Of a DNA stretch of 5,881 nt, positions 4,693 through 5,881 are shown in pieces. Every line of letters begins with the position of its first letter. The stretch's first letter is position 1. A program made the translations under genes and the position numbers. The notes below the pieces were generated by a model. The model was not told the origin of the DNA and searched no databases. It saw only the letters and a list, made by a program, of their open reading frames with translations. Source of the stretch: Candidatus Latescibacterota bacterium (lineage in GTDB: Bacteria; Latescibacterota; MVCY01). The stretch spans positions 1 to 5,881 of the forward strand of contig DAOVPH010000104.1 of assembly GCA_030629295.1 (NCBI GenBank), given 5' to 3'.

Positions 4693-4970
4693 AGTATTGA
4701 ATCGGAGGGAGAGTATTTAGAGGATTGCAGGCTGTTAGCGTAGGGATCTTGGCTGTGGCTCTATTGGCGGGTTTTACATCTTTGAGTCATTACGAGCTGG
4801 GGCTTGGATATTTTGAGGAAAAAGACTACGCTCGGGCGAAAGAGGAGTTTGAAAAAGCGCTGGAAGAGGGTGATCATGTTGGAGGCGCTTGTTATCGTCT
4901 GGGGGTCATCTACGTGACAGATGGAGACACGGTTGAGGCGATCAAGTTAACCGTAGGAGGGAAGAGATGA
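4689..4970 (+). pseudogene. Short TPR protein gene with a nonsense codon at codon 4 and a truncated 3' end
   Basis: From ATG 4689 the frame reads MKY, TGA (4698-4700), IGGRVFRG, then LQAVSVGILAVALLAGF, and then a tetratricopeptide unit YELGLGYFEEKDYARAKEEF continuing EKALEEGDHVG. A second TPR begins (ACYRLGVIYVTDGDTVEAIK) but breaks off in its second helix and ends LTVGGKR with TGA at 4968-4970. ATG and TTG 4725 are in the same frame. The n-region (basic) and hydrophobic core form a signal peptide or membrane anchor that begins before the TGA, so the gene likely lost function by a CGA-to-TGA change at codon 4. Restart at TTG 4725 would give 81 residues with a shorter n-region; its SD is poorly placed (GGAGGGAG, 13 bases away). 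The stop overlaps the next start as ATGA. TPRs mediate protein contacts. The partner is unknown. Confidence 0.7.
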
Positions 4971-5881
4971 TACGGCGGATGGAAGTGATTCTGATAGTCA
5001 GCGCGCTCGCGGTAATAGGCTTTATCTGCGAGTCCACAGCCGAGGCAGGTGGAATGTTCTCCGATCCGGTCAACTATCCGGCTGGGGAACTGCCTCGTTC
5101 TGTCTACGCAGCCGATCTGGACGGGGACGGAGATGTGGATCTGGCTGTGGCAAATGGTAACTCAAGCGATGTCTCCGTGCTATTCAACAGCGGAGATGGG
5201 ACTTTCTCCGATCCCACGAACTATCCGGTGGGAACTTGGCCTGAGTGCGTTCACGGAGGCGATTTTGATGGGGATGGGGACATAGATCTCGCCACAGCAA
5301 ACTGGTTAACGGGCGATGTTTCTGTGCTATACAACGATGGTGACGGCACTTTTTCTTCTGCTATTAGCTATCCAACGGAAGGGGGGTCTGCTGCCATTTT
5401 CCCTGCGGATTTAGATGGGGATGAGGATATTGATTTAGCGGTACAGGGTTCGGAGAATATTTATCTTCTGTACAATGATGGAAGTGGAAACTTCTCCGAT
5501 ACTGTCACGCATTCAGTGGCAGGCGGCCGTGCGGGCGATACCATCTTTTGTGGTGACTTAGACAATGATGGCGATATGGATTTGGCCACAACTGGGTGGG
5601 AAAGTATTTATGTCATGCTAAATCTGGGTGGCAGAGCTTTCTCCGATACCGTTGGCTACCCGATTGGACGCCATTTTACTTCCGTTCGTGGTAGCGATTT
5701 CGACGGAGATGGTGATGTAGATTTGGCGGTGTGCAGTGATGGTTATCATGGTGTTTACATATTGATGAACAATGGAGATGGAAGCTTTGCCGAGGCGGTG
5801 AAGTATGCAGTAGGAGACTACAGTGGGCCCTCGTCCGTTTATCCCTGCGATTTAGATGGAGACGGGGATATGGACGTGCTC
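4967..5881 (+). CDS. Secreted FG-GAP/VCBS repeat protein (3' end outside window)
   Basis: 305 residues are visible, open to the right edge. The start is ATG 4967, with GGAGGG six to seven bases upstream; the ATGA overlap with the TPR frame implies coupling. Residues 1-27 are a signal peptide: MIRRMEV basic start, core VILIVSALAVIGFI, and AEA-GG as the cleavage site after Ala27. No lipobox is seen. The rest is beta-propeller-type repeats, each with an Asp-rich calcium loop: DLDGDGDVD (50-58), DFDGDGDID (99-107), DLDGDEDID (148-156, Glu replaces Gly), DLDNDGDMD (197-205), DFDGDGDVD (244-252) and DLDGDGDMD (295-303). Between loops, 'VLFNSGDGTFSDP.NYPVG'-like strands recur. These domains occur in extracellular or surface proteins of unknown ligand, often followed by a C-terminal sorting domain, which would lie beyond the window. 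A seven-bladed propeller would need at least one more repeat. Confidence 0.95.
   Translation, partial: MIRRMEVILIVSALAVIGFICESTAEAGGMFSDPVNYPAGELPRSVYAADLDGDGDVDLAVANGNSSDVSVLFNSGDGTFSDPTNYPVGTWPECVHGGDFDGDGDIDLATANWLTGDVSVLYNDGDGTFSSAISYPTEGGSAAIFPADLDGDEDIDLAVQGSENIYLLYNDGSGNFSDTVTHSVAGGRAGDTIFCGDLDNDGDMDLATTGWESIYVMLNLGGRAFSDTVGYPIGRHFTSVRGSDFDGDGDVDLAVCSDGYHGVYILMNNGDGSFAEAVKYAVGDYSGPSSVYPCDLDGDGDMDVL
5114..5875 (+). repeat. Six in-frame coding repeats, period about 147 bp
   Basis: The Asp-rich loops start at 5114, 5261, 5408, 5555, 5696 and 5849: steps of 147, 147, 147, 141 and 153 bp (49, 49, 49, 47 and 51 residues). The first two units are the closest at the DNA level, for example TTCTCCGATCC recurs at 5057 and 5204. 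Later units are diverged, so the array is old, with perhaps a recent duplication at its start. Confidence 0.9.

Noticed and set aside
4689..4970. Alternative genetic code (TGA read as an amino acid)
   Set aside because: The UroD-family gene, flavodoxin fragment and TPR frame all end at TGA in sensible places. Only one internal TGA is seen, so a nonsense mutation is simpler.
5049..5285. 78-codon frame overlapping the FG-GAP gene
   Set aside because: It is in another frame of the repeat gene. The true frame from ATG 4967 has a signal peptide and six Asp-rich loops.

Overview
This 5.9 kb window is bacterial chromosomal DNA. It is an ordinary gene block that grades into a gene-poor stretch full of broken genes, followed by the start of a secreted repeat protein. 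I do not recognise the species. Very similar FG-GAP/VCBS proteins, and DxDxDGDxD repeats in the style 'SVYAADLDGDGDVDLAVAN', are common in FCB-group and related uncultivated phyla (Zixibacteria, KSB1, WOR-3-like lineages). Small TTG/GTG/ATGA-coupled genes, strong GGAGG ribosome sites and TTGACA boxes preceded by pyrimidines fit a Gram-negative of this kind, but this is inference. TGA is used as a normal stop here.

Left block (1-2640). The window opens inside the 3' end of serS (seryl-tRNA synthetase, + strand). It faces a leftward gene set on the minus strand. In transcription order this set is a flavodoxin-like gene that has lost its C-terminal two thirds (2623-2459), a uroporphyrinogen-decarboxylase-family protein with an intact zinc-ligand H-x-C...C pattern (2456-1221), and a Rossmann/DUF2520 dinucleotide-binding protein (1151-276). 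The truncated flavodoxin stops inside the ribosome site of the UroD-family gene, so the two are translationally coupled. Just upstream of it lies a probable frameshifted remnant of a glycine-rich membrane-anchored protein (2838-2639).

Middle (2840-4037). No convincing protein gene. The most informative object is the 3' part of a tRNA-Phe(GAA) gene at 3078-3034 on the minus strand. Anticodon loop, T arm and acceptor strand are perfect, and the 5' half is missing. This is the usual signature of the distal attachment site left by a tRNA-targeting integrative element. The element side would be to the right (position >3078), where the DNA is gene-poor and contains a TTGACA cluster, an 11-bp tandem duplication and one strong rho-independent terminator on the + strand (3506-3553). 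A transcript from about 3175 to 3553 would be an orphan RNA.

Right block (4038-5881). A minus-strand XRE-family regulator has two residues missing around its recognition helix. A perfect 7+7 inverted repeat (probable autoregulatory operator) lies upstream, and a perfect 32-bp palindrome is embedded in its 3' coding end. Divergently, a promoter-like site leads into about 200 bp with three paired complementary segments. Next comes a TPR gene whose natural start (strong SD, ATG at 4689) is followed by an in-frame TGA at codon 4 and whose second TPR is cut short. Its stop overlaps the start of a secreted FG-GAP/VCBS protein (4967 to the window end) with six calcium-loop repeats on a 49-residue period.

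A theme runs through the window: several genes are truncated, and in two cases the truncated reading frame ends exactly on the ribosome site and start codon of the next gene. This suggests deletions that kept, or created, translational coupling.
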